Below, one piece after another: positions 49,253-63,141 of a stretch of DNA of 64,000 bases. A program made the translations under genes and the position numbers. Below the pieces are notes generated by a model. That model saw only the letters and a list, made by a program, of their open reading frames with translations, did not search any database and had not been told where the DNA came from. Each line of letters begins with the position of its first letter. Position 1 is the stretch's first letter. Source of the DNA: Acidimicrobiaceae bacterium (GTDB taxonomy: Bacteria; Actinomycetota; Acidimicrobiia; Acidimicrobiales; Aldehydirespiratoraceae); assembly GCA_009837445.1 (NCBI GenBank), contig VXTM01000010.1, forward strand, positions 46,045 through 110,044, given 5' to 3'.

Positions 49253-49267
49253 TTTGATCACATCAAA
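49253..49267. promoter_or_regulatory. operator-like palindrome TTTGAT-N3-ATCAAA, site 2
   Basis: Perfect six-base arms with a three-base centre (CAC), same core as the site at 40112-40126. Sits 61 bases upstream of the binding protein start, in a 169-base intergenic gap that otherwise has only GC-rich sequence. Likely binds the same regulator. Confidence 0.7.
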
Positions 49268-49361
49268 GTACCACATGGCCCGAGTCCGTGCCCAAGGCGG
49301 GCGGGGCTAGCGCCGGCCGCTTCCAAGGCTTCTTGCCCGGGGAGGTCCCGGCGCTCAGAAG

Positions 49362-50063
49362 TCAGACGGCTGGCGCGGCGGTGACGAGGATGCGTGAGGT
49401 GGCGTAGTCGCTCAGGCCCACCGGTCCGCCCTCGACGCTGAGGGTGAAAGTGCCGTCCGGGGAGCGGGCGGTGACCGTGCCGGTGGATCCCGGCGTCACC
49501 CTTGCCTGCTCGAGGAACTCGAGCATCCCCGGCTGGAACTCCAGCTCCTCGGGGATGCGCTGCACGGTGAAGTGCCGGCCCACCTCGAGGTTGTCGAGCG
49601 TCACCATCTCGGGCGCCTCGTAGGCGGAGCCGGGGATGGGGTTGCCGTGAGGGCAGGTGGTCGGCTCCTCCAGCACCCGGATCATGGCCTTCTCCACCGC
49701 GGGGGAGATGATGTGCTCCCACTTGCCCGCCTCCTGGTGGGCATCCGCCCAGGAGAGTCCCAGGATTTCGGTGAGGAAGCACTCGGCCAGCCGGTGGCGT
49801 CGCACCACGGTCTCGGCCAGCGAGTATCCCTTCGGCGTGAGCTCGATCGTGCCCTTGCCCTCCTCGACGAGCCCCTCGGCCTGCATCCGGCGGATCATCT
49901 CCGACACCGCCGGCCGTGAGATCTCCAGCCGGTCGGCGATACGGGCCTGGATCACCTCCAGGTCGTCCTCGGCGAGCTCGAAGATCGTCTCGCAGTACTC
50001 CTCGAAGGCGGGATGCCATTCGGGCGACTCGTAGGGCGTAGCCTCGGCCGTGGTCGACGTCAT
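49362..50063 (-). CDS. DtxR/IdeR-family metal-dependent transcriptional regulator
   Basis: 233-residue iron- or manganese-sensing repressor. N-terminal winged helix with LEVIQARIADRLEISRPAVSEMIRR near residues 35-60, dimerisation helices with the metal-binding residues in RRHRLAECFLTEILG, WEHIISPAVE (Glu, His) and the CPHGNPIPG Cys near residue 137, and a C-terminal FeoA/SH3-like domain (VTPGSTGTVTARSPDG). The Cys in CPHGNP is the IdeR/DtxR type (iron), while the MntR type has Glu there. ATG start; it is 26 bases downstream of the F420-type oxidoreductase gene, so the two may be one transcript. Confidence 0.92.
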   Translation of the reverse strand: MTSTTAEATPYESPEWHPAFEEYCETIFELAEDDLEVIQARIADRLEISRPAVSEMIRRMQAEGLVEEGKGTIELTPKGYSLAETVVRRHRLAECFLTEILGLSWADAHQEAGKWEHIISPAVEKAMIRVLEEPTTCPHGNPIPGSAYEAPEMVTLDNLEVGRHFTVQRIPEELEFQPGMLEFLEQARVTPGSTGTVTARSPDGTFTLSVEGGPVGLSDYATSRILVTAAPAV

Positions 50064-50089
50064 GGCTCCACCATAGGCGAGGCGCGGGG

Positions 50090-51037
50090 TTATTCGCCGT
50101 CGAGTTCTGCGATCACCGGGGCGAACGCCTCGATGTCGGTGTTGGTCGCCCCGAGCACCATGTAGCTGAAACCCCAGCGCTCCCGCCGCTGCCGCAGGCT
50201 GTCGGCGATCTCGGCCGGCGACCCGATCAGCAGTAGCGGAACGTCGGCCAAGACCTCGGGTGGTTGGCCGAACATGCTTGCAGTGGCTTCCATGGCCTCG
50301 GTGGTTGCCTGGCCGCCTCCGGTGATCTGCCAGGCCGCGATCAGGACGTTGAGCACGAGCTGGTCGAAGCGGTCGCCGGCCCCTTCCCGCACCCACTCGA
50401 GCTTGGTGTCGAAGCGGTCGGCGCCGAGTACGTCGTTCATGGCGTCGAGGCCTATCTCGCCCGAGCGTAGGTTGGCGTTCACGCCCACGATGTCGGCGTG
50501 GCGGCCGGCCAGTGTGAGCATCCGGCGCCCGCCCCCGCCGATGGCCACCGGCACCGGCGACTGCACCGGCTTGGGCAGGCCCTCGAGACCGCGGATGGTG
50601 TAGTGCTCGCCCTCGAAGGTGACCGGTCCGTCCTCGAACAGGGCGCGGATGATGTGCAGGGATTCGACCATGCGGTCGACCCGTACGCCGGGCGGGTCGT
50701 ACTGCATCCCGGCCTCGTCGTAGTCGACTCGCTTCCAGCCTGCGCCGAGCCCGAGGTCCATCCGGCCGCCGGACAGCACGTCGAGGGTGGCGACCTCCTT
50801 GGCCACCATCACCGGATGGCGGTAGTCGTTGCCGTACACGAAGGCGCTGAACCGCAGGGTGGTGGTCGCCGCGGCCGCCGCGGCCAGCCCCGGGCCCACG
50901 GCGAGCTGCTCGTCGAAGTGGTCGGGCATCACCAGGTTGGAGAAGCCGAGGTCCTCCAACCTCTTTGCGGTCTGGGGCCACGTCAGGCCGGGTAGCGGCA
51001 CCTTCAATTCGACGCCGAAACGGAAAGGATGAGCCAT
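50090..51037 (-). CDS. luciferase-like F420-dependent oxidoreductase
   Basis: 315 residues of the LLM class (bacterial luciferase fold), F420- or FMN-dependent; the F420 form is common in actinobacteria. Conserved start FRFGVELKVPLPGLTWPQTAKRLEDLGF, then LGLGAGWKRVDYDEAGM near residue 95-115 and the C-terminal PLLLIGSPAEIADSLRQRRERWGFSYMVLG. The GTG/ATG start MAHPFRFGV is only 52 bases from the lhr start on the other strand, so the two promoters overlap. Substrate unknown; related proteins reduce or oxidise alcohols, ketones or drugs. Confidence 0.9.
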   Translation of the reverse strand: MAHPFRFGVELKVPLPGLTWPQTAKRLEDLGFSNLVMPDHFDEQLAVGPGLAAAAAATTTLRFSAFVYGNDYRHPVMVAKEVATLDVLSGGRMDLGLGAGWKRVDYDEAGMQYDPPGVRVDRMVESLHIIRALFEDGPVTFEGEHYTIRGLEGLPKPVQSPVPVAIGGGGRRMLTLAGRHADIVGVNANLRSGEIGLDAMNDVLGADRFDTKLEWVREGAGDRFDQLVLNVLIAAWQITGGGQATTEAMEATASMFGQPPEVLADVPLLLIGSPAEIADSLRQRRERWGFSYMVLGATNTDIEAFAPVIAELDGE

Positions 51038-51089
51038 GGGACTCACTGTAGGCCCGCCGGGTGTCGTAGGGGGTCGGTACGGTGGCGGC

Positions 51090-55754
<4,665 letters not shown>

Positions 55755-55824
55755 ACGGCGCGTTCGCGCGGTCGCTTAGCCTGCTCCTGAAGCAGCGGAC
55801 CGGCAATCCGAGAGGAGGCGCACT

Positions 55825-57024
55825 ATGAAGCTGCCGCCTGCGGGGGCTGTGCACGACGAGCGGGAGATCGAGGCGGTCACCGCCGTCATGCGGGACAACC
55901 CGACCCTCGACATCGCCGAGGCGACCCTCGCACTGGAGGAACGCGTCGCGGCCAAGCTGTCGAAGCGGTTCGGGCTGATGGTCAACTCCGGCTCGTCCGC
56001 GCTGCGCATCGCCATCGACCTGCTCGGCCTGGAGCCCGGCGACGAGATCATCACCTCGCCGCTTACGTTCTCCACCGACGTGGCGCCCATGGCCCAGTCC
56101 GGGATCGTGCCCGTGTTCGCCGACGTCACCGCCGACACCTACCAGATCGACACCGATGCGGTGGAGGCCATGATCGGGCCCCGCACCAAGGCGATCCTGG
56201 CGCCCAACCTGTGCGGCAACTGCCCCGACTGGGACGAGCTGCGGGCGGTCGCCGACGCCCACGGGCTGGCGGTAGTGGAGGACTCCTGCGACGTACTCGA
56301 CAGCTACCAGCGGGGCCGGCGCACCGGCGAGCGCAGCCACATCGGGGTCACCAGCTTCGCCCGCTCCCACGCCATGACCGCGGGCGGCACCGGCGGGCTG
56401 GTCGGCATCGACGACCCCGACGACTACGACCTGGCCCTGTCGCTGCGCCGCTGGGGGCGGCGCAGCGAGTCGTACCTCTACGGCTCGCGCCGGGGCCAGC
56501 AGGACCGGTTCTCGGCCCTGGCCGACGGCACCCCGTACGACCTCGTGTTCGTGTTCGACTCGATCGGCTACAACTTCGAGCCCAACGAGCTCAGCGCGGC
56601 CTACGGGCTGGTGCAGCTCGACAAGCTGGAGGGCTTCAACGCCCGCCGCCGGGCCAACTGGCGCCGCCTCGACGACTTCATGGCCGGCCGCGAGGGGATC
56701 ATCGCGGGCCGGACCACGCCGGACACCGACACCACCTGGATGCGGTTCTGTTTCGAGATCACCCCCGACGCACCGTTCACCCGCACCCAGGCCCAGGAGT
56801 TTCTCGCAGAGCGGGGAGTGCCCACCCGGATGGTGTGGACCGGCAACATTCTGCGCCAGCCCGGCTTCGCGGCCATCGAGCACCGGGCACCGGCCGGGGG
56901 CCTCCCCAACTGCGACCGGATGATGGACCGCTCGCTGTCGCTGCCCATCCACCACGGCCTCGACCCCGAGCACATGGACTACATCTGCGAGCAGCTCGAC
57001 GCCCTGTTCGACTCCTACACCTAG
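55825..57024 (+). CDS. DegT/DnrJ/EryC1-family dehydrase, RfbH (E1)-like
   Basis: 399-residue PLP/PMP-dependent enzyme of fold type I. In this family the internal aldimine Lys sits in SFH-x2-K; here the stretch is SFARSHAMTAGGTGG with His182 at that position, the hallmark of RfbH (CDP-6-deoxyhexulose 3-dehydrase) and ColD rather than aminotransferases. Nearby VEDSCDVLDSYQRG matches the EDNCDALGS region of RfbH. The PMP-form enzyme would remove a 3-hydroxyl from a nucleotide sugar, normally with an iron-sulfur reductase partner (E3/RfbI) that is not in the window. Length is slightly below typical RfbH (about 437) with a shorter N-terminus. ATG has GAGAGGAGG upstream. Confidence 0.85.
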   Translation: MKLPPAGAVHDEREIEAVTAVMRDNPTLDIAEATLALEERVAAKLSKRFGLMVNSGSSALRIAIDLLGLEPGDEIITSPLTFSTDVAPMAQSGIVPVFADVTADTYQIDTDAVEAMIGPRTKAILAPNLCGNCPDWDELRAVADAHGLAVVEDSCDVLDSYQRGRRTGERSHIGVTSFARSHAMTAGGTGGLVGIDDPDDYDLALSLRRWGRRSESYLYGSRRGQQDRFSALADGTPYDLVFVFDSIGYNFEPNELSAAYGLVQLDKLEGFNARRRANWRRLDDFMAGREGIIAGRTTPDTDTTWMRFCFEITPDAPFTRTQAQEFLAERGVPTRMVWTGNILRQPGFAAIEHRAPAGGLPNCDRMMDRSLSLPIHHGLDPEHMDYICEQLDALFDSYT

Positions 57025-57055
57025 CGGCCGGGGCGACCGCGTGGCCCGGCCGGTC

Positions 57056-59638
57056 CTACTCGTGGGCTATGGCGTCGAGGATGTTCATGCGCCCGGCCCG
57101 GATGGCGGGCAGGATGGCGGCCAGCAGCCCCGCCACCGCCGAGATCACCACGAAGACCACGAGATCCAGCCACGGCACGGCCACCACCTGCACGAACGAC
57201 TCCGGCAGCGCCAGCGCGGTCGCCACGCCAAAGACCGTGCCCACCGCCACGCCGAGCAGGCCGCCGAAGACGGCCACGATCAGCGCCTCCCAGTAGATCG
57301 AGCGCCGCAGCTGCTTGCGGGTCATGCCCACCGAGCGGAGCAGGCCGATTTCGTGGATGCGTTCGAACACCGACAGGCTCAACGTGTTGATGATGCCGAT
57401 CAACGCGATCACGAACGACAGCCCGATAAGCACCTGGATCACCCTGATGATGGCAGTCAGCTGCGACTCCTGGGTCTGGCGGAACTCGGCCTGGTTCTCG
57501 ACCTTCACGGTGGGGTAGCGGTCGATCACCTCGTTGACCGCGGCCCGGCTCTTTTGCAGCAGCGCGGCCTGCTCCGCCTCACCCGCGGCGCCGGACAGGC
57601 CGGCGATCCGGGCGCTGGCGAAGGCCAGATCGTTGCGATTGAAGTGGCTGTCCCATAGGGCGCCGTCGATCAGCCAGTTGCCGTAGATGGCCGCGTCCTC
57701 GTACACGGCAACCACGGTGAGGGTCTCGGTCTGGTTGTCGGGGAAGGTGGCCTCGACGGTGTCGCCCACCCCGACGCCCAGGCTCTCGGCCGAGTCGCTG
57801 TGCAGGGCCAGCGAGGTCAGCGGATCCGTAGCGGCCATGTCGCCGGAGCTGACCTGGGGGTCAAAGTGGTCGTCGGCCAGGGTCATGTCGGCGGCCACGA
57901 TGTCGCGCGGTTCGCCCTCGACGCTCAGCCCGCTGAACGCCCACTGGATCCGCATCACGCTCTCGACCTCGGGCAGCGCTTCGACCTCGTCAGCCACCCG
58001 GGCCGGGAAGCCGGGCGGGGGGCCGAAGCCGGTGGCAGCGGACTGGATGAAGTAGTCGGCCTCCACCGCGTTGTCGAGGATGTTGTCGACCGTCTTCTTG
58101 ACCGACTCGCCCACGACCGCGGCCAATCCCATCAGCGCGAGGCCGATCAGCAGCGCCCCCGCGGTCGATGCGGTCCGTCGAGGGTTGCGTGACGCGTTGT
58201 CGCGGCCCAGCCGGCCAGGCATGCCGAAGAAAGCCTTTGCCGGGCGACCGAGCGCGGACGCCGCCGGCCGGGCGAAGACCGGGCTCACGGTGTTCATGCC
58301 CACAAAGGCGAGCACGGCGCCGACTCCGAGCAGCACGAATGTCGGCGTGGTGTCCAGCCCGGCCGTCATGCCCGCCGCCAGCGACACGACGCCGGCGGCG
58401 AGCACCGCCCCGCCCGTGATCAGGCGGCGGCGCAGGCCGGTCGCGCCCAACTGGAAGTCCTGGCTTAACGCGGCCACCGGCGAGATCTTGCGAGCCCTTA
58501 TCGCCGGTGCGATCGACGAGACCATCGTCACTCCTAGGCCCACGAGCAGCGCCAGCACAACGGTGCGGGGCTGAAGTGTCAGCGGACCAGGCGGGAGCGG
58601 GAAGCCGATCACCTCCAGGATGGCGCGCAGTCCCAGGGCCAGCACCAGGCCGAGCCCGATCCCGATGACCGTGCTGAGGGCTCCCACGATGGCCGACTCG
58701 GTGATCACCGACCTGCTCACTTGTGCCGGGGTGGCGCCGATGGCTCGCCACAGCCCGATCTCGCGGACCCGCTGGCCGATGATGATCTGGAAGGTGTTGT
58801 TGATGATGAACGCCGACACGAACACCGCGATGAACGCGAACACCAGCAGAACGGTGTTGAAGATGTCGACGACTTGGTTGAAGTCCTCCTCCTGCTCGGC
58901 CGCGTCGACCTCCTGAGTGATCACCCGGTAGTCGTCGCCCAGTTCGGCCTCCAGCCGGGCCTGCACCTCGGACACGTCGGCGCCGGCCGAAACCAGCACG
59001 CCGACCGCCTGGTAGCCGTCCTCCATGCCGAAGAAGCGCTGGGCCTCGTCCAGCTCGAAGGCGGCCATCGTCTGGCCCAGGCCGGTGTGTGAGTCGGGGG
59101 ACCCGAAGTTGAACAGGCCCACCAGCTCGAACGGTTCGACGTCGAGCGGGCCGTTGATCTGGTAGGTCTCACCGATCCGCAGATCGTTGTTGGCCGCGGT
59201 CACGGTGTCGGTCGCAAACTCGCCGGGAGCGACTGGCTGCTGGCCCTCGGTGATGAAGAACGAGCCCGGGTTGAAGCTGAAGCCCAGCGCCGGCGGACCC
59301 GGAGGCCTTATCGGCTCGCCGTCTCTGTCGACGATGAAGACGTTCAGGGCCGCCAACTCGGGCCGCGCCAAGTCCACGCCCTCGACGCCGGCCACCTGCT
59401 CGGCCACCGCCTCCGGCACGGTGGCTCGCTCGAAGTCACCGCCGAAGGTCTGGTCCACCCGCACCGTCAGATCGGCGCCCCGCGCGATGTCCTGGGCCAG
59501 CCCCGCGAACGTGGACCGCAGGCTGTCGGTGAGCGTGAACGAGCCCACCACGAACATCACTCCGATGACCACCACGAGGGTGGTCAGCGCGAAGCGCAGC
59601 TTCTTGTCGATCAGGCTGCGGAGAGCGAGCTTGAACAT
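57056..59638 (-). CDS. FtsX/MacB-type ABC transporter permease, copy 2
   Basis: 860-residue permease of the lipoprotein/antimicrobial exporter type. A start helix TTLVVVIGVMFVVGSFTL, a periplasmic PCD domain of about 230 residues, then FtsX blocks with INNTFQIIIGQRVREIGLW and a C-terminal block with IGIINTLSLSVFERIHEIGLL / SVGMTRKQLRRSIYW. It is a clear paralogue of the next gene, both with duplicated FtsX halves. Lies 22 bases downstream of copy 1 and belongs to a three-gene operon with the ATPase. Role: export or release of envelope lipids or proteins; the substrate is unknown. Confidence 0.92.
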   Translation of the reverse strand: MFKLALRSLIDKKLRFALTTLVVVIGVMFVVGSFTLTDSLRSTFAGLAQDIARGADLTVRVDQTFGGDFERATVPEAVAEQVAGVEGVDLARPELAALNVFIVDRDGEPIRPPGPPALGFSFNPGSFFITEGQQPVAPGEFATDTVTAANNDLRIGETYQINGPLDVEPFELVGLFNFGSPDSHTGLGQTMAAFELDEAQRFFGMEDGYQAVGVLVSAGADVSEVQARLEAELGDDYRVITQEVDAAEQEEDFNQVVDIFNTVLLVFAFIAVFVSAFIINNTFQIIIGQRVREIGLWRAIGATPAQVSRSVITESAIVGALSTVIGIGLGLVLALGLRAILEVIGFPLPPGPLTLQPRTVVLALLVGLGVTMVSSIAPAIRARKISPVAALSQDFQLGATGLRRRLITGGAVLAAGVVSLAAGMTAGLDTTPTFVLLGVGAVLAFVGMNTVSPVFARPAASALGRPAKAFFGMPGRLGRDNASRNPRRTASTAGALLIGLALMGLAAVVGESVKKTVDNILDNAVEADYFIQSAATGFGPPPGFPARVADEVEALPEVESVMRIQWAFSGLSVEGEPRDIVAADMTLADDHFDPQVSSGDMAATDPLTSLALHSDSAESLGVGVGDTVEATFPDNQTETLTVVAVYEDAAIYGNWLIDGALWDSHFNRNDLAFASARIAGLSGAAGEAEQAALLQKSRAAVNEVIDRYPTVKVENQAEFRQTQESQLTAIIRVIQVLIGLSFVIALIGIINTLSLSVFERIHEIGLLRSVGMTRKQLRRSIYWEALIVAVFGGLLGVAVGTVFGVATALALPESFVQVVAVPWLDLVVFVVISAVAGLLAAILPAIRAGRMNILDAIAHE

Positions 59639-59660
59639 CTCCGGGCCCTCTCGCCTACTG

Positions 59661-62237
59661 TCAGTCCGCGGCTATCGCGTCGAGGACGTTCATGCGGCCC
59701 GCCCGGTATGACGGGAACACCGCCGCCAGCAGGCCGAAGGCCACGGCCACCACCACGAGCCCGACGATCTGAGCGCCGGGGACCGACACCCGGTCGATGG
59801 CGTCGTCAGGGATGGCCACCGACAGGGCCACCCCGAAGCCCAGTCCCAGCACCACCCCGACGAGGGCGCCGTAGAGCGAGATGGCGGCGGCCTCCCAGCG
59901 GATCGCCCGGCGCAGTTGGCGCCGGGTCATCCCGACCGCCCGCAGCAGCCCGATCTCATGGGTGCGCTCAAACACCGACAACGTCAACGTGTTCACGATG
60001 CCGACCAGGGCCACCACCAGCGCGAACAGCAGGAACACGTTCACCAGGGCCAGCAGGGTGTTGAGGTTCGACTCGAGGGACGCCTGGAACTCCTGGCGGT
60101 CCTCCAGCGTCGCCTGCGGGTACGCGCTGAGCACCTCGTCGAGCAGGGCCCGCGACGCCGCCGGATCGTCGCCGTCCACGTTGACGGCCACCCACTGGTC
60201 GAACAGGTCGGCGCCGGCCGTCTGCCGGTGAAGCGACTCGTCGATGATCCACTCGTCCCAGAAGGGCGGCCGGGTCTGGTCGAACACCGCGCCGACGGTC
60301 ACGGCCAGCGTCTCGCCGCTGGTCAGGTTGACGCTGACCTCATCGCCGACCTCAAGGCCCCAGTCGTCGGCGGTGTCGCTGGCGACCAGCAGTGCCGACA
60401 TCGGATCGAGGCCCTCGAGGGTGCCGTCGATCACGCCCAGGTTGGCGACCTCGTCGATGGCGTCCAGGTCTGTGACCGTCAGCTCGGCGTCCTCGATGCG
60501 TCCCGGAGCGACCGGGCTGAGGACTTGCGCGGGGTACTCGTCGAGCGGGACCGCGGCAGACGCTCCTGCGCTCCTCAGGTCGGCGGCCAGGGTCTCGGGC
60601 ACCCCGGAGAACGTGTCGGTGCTGATCACATAGTCGGCTTGCACCGCGTCGCTCAGGCTCTCGCTGAAGGTGTCCTTGAGGGACTGGCCCACCACCAGCA
60701 CCATGGCCACCAGGGCCAGTCCGATGGTCAGAGCCACCGCGGTGGCCGCGGTCCGGCGGGGGCTGCGGGCCGCGTTGTCGCGGGCCAGCCGGCCGGGTGT
60801 GCGCAGGATCCACGGCAGGGGACGGGCCAGGGCGGCCACGGTCGGCCCGGCGATGAGCGGGCTGAGCACCGCCACCGCCACGAACACCACCGCAGCGCCT
60901 ATTCCCAGCGACAACAGCTGCGCGGTGGTGGAGTCGAAGTCGGCGAACAGCCCCCGGCCGAGCAGGATCAGTCCGAGCGCGGCAAGGCCGGCGCCCGCGA
61001 TCACCCGCCACAAGCGGCCGTGCTCGCCGTCGTCTCCGCTCTGCTCGCCGAGCCCGGCCACCGGCGAGATCCGCGAGGCCTTCGCAGCCGGCACCAGCGA
61101 CGCCACCACCGTGAAGCCGACGCCCACCGCGAAGGCCCATGCCACGGTGCGCGCCCGCAGCGGCAGAGGTCCGTCGGGCAGCGACGCGCCGAACGCGGAC
61201 AACAGGGCCTCGAGCCCGAGCGCGCCGAGCATCCCGAGCCCGATGCCTGCTGCCGCGGCCGTCGCGCCGATCACCAGCGACTCGATCAGCACTGAGCGGC
61301 GCACCTGGCGGGGAGTGGCCCCCAGCGCCCGCAGGAGCGACAGCTCCCGCACCCGCTGGCCGAGGACGATGTTGAAGGTGTTGGAGATGATGAACGCGCT
61401 CACGAACAGCACGATGAAGGCGAACACCAGAAGGATCGTCTGGAACGGTCCGATGAAGCTCTCGAAAGCGTCGCCGAACTCCGCGGCAGCCTCCTCGGAC
61501 GTGATCACCTCGGTTCCCGCCGGCAGCACGGCCGTGATCCGGTCCTGCACCTGCAAGATGTCGGCGGCCGGCTCGGCCCGCACCGCGATCTCGTTGAACT
61601 TGCCCTCCAGGCCGAGGACCTGCTGGGCGGTGGCGGTGTCGAACACCGAGAACACCGCGCCGATCCCGGCGTTCTCGGGAAAGCCGAACTGCATCGTGCC
61701 GGTGAGGGTGAAGGTGCGGGGCCCGATGGGTGTGACCACCTGGTAGTCGCGGCCCAGCTCGAAGTCGTAGTCGGCGAAGGTAACGACGTCGAGGGCGAAC
61801 TGTGCGGTTCCCTGCGGCCATTCGCCGTCGATCAGGAAGTACTGCGACAGCGTCGGGTCCGCGGTCCAGCTGGTGCCGGCTCTGGGTCCTCCGAGCGTGG
61901 TCGGGGACTCCCCGGATCCGTCCACGGGAATCACACCGTCGACGAAGAACCCGCCCTCGGCCGACTGCACCCCCTCGACGGACCGGATGTCGTCGAGCAG
62001 GCTGTCGTCCACCGGCGGGGGATTCGCCTGGGTGATGTCGCCGAAGGGCAGAGCACCCCGCACGGTGAAGTCGGTGCCGGTGTTGATGTCGGTAGCGAGG
62101 TCGTCGAAGGTGGAGCGCAGCGAGTCGGCCGTCACGAACGCCGACACCACGAAGGTCACGCCCAGGACGATGGCCAACGCAGTGAACGCGAAGCGGAGCT
62201 TGTGGGCGAGCAGCGACTTCAGGGCCAAGCGCAGCAC
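59661..62237 (-). CDS. FtsX/MacB-type ABC transporter permease, copy 1
   Basis: 858-residue paralogue of the preceding permease, with ALAIVLGVTFVVSAFVTADS at the start, a PCD-like extracytoplasmic domain, a central block with ISNTFNIVLGQRVRELSLLR and the C-terminal GIVNTLTLSVFERTHEIGLLRAV. The core FtsX motifs are conserved in both halves. It follows the ATPase gene by 37 bases and precedes copy 2 by 22 bases. Two permeases with one ATPase suggests a heterodimeric exporter. Confidence 0.92.
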   Translation of the reverse strand: MLRLALKSLLAHKLRFAFTALAIVLGVTFVVSAFVTADSLRSTFDDLATDINTGTDFTVRGALPFGDITQANPPPVDDSLLDDIRSVEGVQSAEGGFFVDGVIPVDGSGESPTTLGGPRAGTSWTADPTLSQYFLIDGEWPQGTAQFALDVVTFADYDFELGRDYQVVTPIGPRTFTLTGTMQFGFPENAGIGAVFSVFDTATAQQVLGLEGKFNEIAVRAEPAADILQVQDRITAVLPAGTEVITSEEAAAEFGDAFESFIGPFQTILLVFAFIVLFVSAFIISNTFNIVLGQRVRELSLLRALGATPRQVRRSVLIESLVIGATAAAAGIGLGMLGALGLEALLSAFGASLPDGPLPLRARTVAWAFAVGVGFTVVASLVPAAKASRISPVAGLGEQSGDDGEHGRLWRVIAGAGLAALGLILLGRGLFADFDSTTAQLLSLGIGAAVVFVAVAVLSPLIAGPTVAALARPLPWILRTPGRLARDNAARSPRRTAATAVALTIGLALVAMVLVVGQSLKDTFSESLSDAVQADYVISTDTFSGVPETLAADLRSAGASAAVPLDEYPAQVLSPVAPGRIEDAELTVTDLDAIDEVANLGVIDGTLEGLDPMSALLVASDTADDWGLEVGDEVSVNLTSGETLAVTVGAVFDQTRPPFWDEWIIDESLHRQTAGADLFDQWVAVNVDGDDPAASRALLDEVLSAYPQATLEDRQEFQASLESNLNTLLALVNVFLLFALVVALVGIVNTLTLSVFERTHEIGLLRAVGMTRRQLRRAIRWEAAAISLYGALVGVVLGLGFGVALSVAIPDDAIDRVSVPGAQIVGLVVVAVAFGLLAAVFPSYRAGRMNVLDAIAAD

Positions 62238-62274
62238 TTTGCGGTCCCTTTGTGAGAGAAGCCCGGGCCCGGCT

Positions 62275-63024
62275 TCAGGCGCCGAGCTGGGTCATGTGGT
62301 CGCGGATCGTGCCCGGCGTGGGTTCGAGCAGTTCGTCCACGATCTTGCCGTCCACCAGGAACACCACCCGGTCGGCGTAGGAGGCGGCCACCGGGTCGTG
62401 GGTGACCATCACGATGGTCTGGCCCATCTGGTCGACCGCGCTCCGCATGAAGCCGAGGATCTCGGCTGCGGTGTTGGAGTCGACGTTGCCGGTGGGCTCG
62501 TCGGCGAAGATGATCTGGGGCTTGCCGGCCAGGGCCCGGGCCACCGCCACCCGCTGCTGCTGGCCGCCCGACAGCTCGTTGGGGCGGTGCTTGACCCGGT
62601 CGGCGAGACCGGTGGCGCCCACCACCTCGTCGACCCATTCGGTGTCGCCCTTGGAGCCGGCGAGGTCCATCGGCAGGGTGATGTTCTCGATGGCCGTGAG
62701 GGTGGGCACCAGGTTGTAGGCCTGGAACACGAAGCCCACGTTGTCGCGCCGCAGCAGCGTCAGGTCCTTCTCCGACAGCGTGGTGAGGTCGGTGTCGCCG
62801 ATGATCACCTGGCCCGACGTGACACTGTCGAGCCCGGCCATGCAGTGCATCAGGGTGGACTTGCCCGACCCCGACGGACCCATGATGGCGGTGAAGCGGC
62901 CCTGCTCGAAGGCCACGTCGATGGCGTCGAGGGCCCGCACCTCGGTGTCGCCGGAGCCGTAGATCTTGGAGGCGGCCACCGCCTGGGCCGCGACGGCTAG
63001 TGCTTGGGTGGGGGAGGAGGTCAC
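62275..63024 (-). CDS. LolD/MacB-type ABC exporter ATPase
   Basis: 249-residue ATPase. Walker A is IMGPSGSGKSTLMHCMAGLD near residue 50, Q-loop FVFQAYNLVPTLTA, signature LSGGQQQRVAVARAL, Walker B IIFADEPTGNVDSNTA, switch VTHDP. The motif FADEPTGNVDS is the LolD/MacB group sign. GTG start used as it is the only sensible start before TSSPTQALAVAAQ. First gene of the three-gene exporter operon. Its upstream side shares a gap with the E2 gene, which reads in the same direction. Confidence 0.93.
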   Translation of the reverse strand: MTSSPTQALAVAAQAVAASKIYGSGDTEVRALDAIDVAFEQGRFTAIMGPSGSGKSTLMHCMAGLDSVTSGQVIIGDTDLTTLSEKDLTLLRRDNVGFVFQAYNLVPTLTAIENITLPMDLAGSKGDTEWVDEVVGATGLADRVKHRPNELSGGQQQRVAVARALAGKPQIIFADEPTGNVDSNTAAEILGFMRSAVDQMGQTIVMVTHDPVAASYADRVVFLVDGKIVDELLEPTPGTIRDHMTQLGA

Positions 63025-63141
63025 GATTTCTCCTAGGCGCTGAGGGGAGGTCTCACGCGGGACTCTACGACCGGCGCGACCCTCCCCAACCCGGGGAATC
63101 CCTTACCTTTCCCTGAGACCCTGAGCCTTCGCCTGTGAGGG

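Noticed and set aside
51036..51089. ATG 18 codons upstream as the start of lhr
   Set aside because: It overlaps the start codon of the divergent F420-type oxidoreductase gene by two bases and encodes Gly/Val-rich low-complexity sequence; GTG 51090 gives a normal N-terminus.
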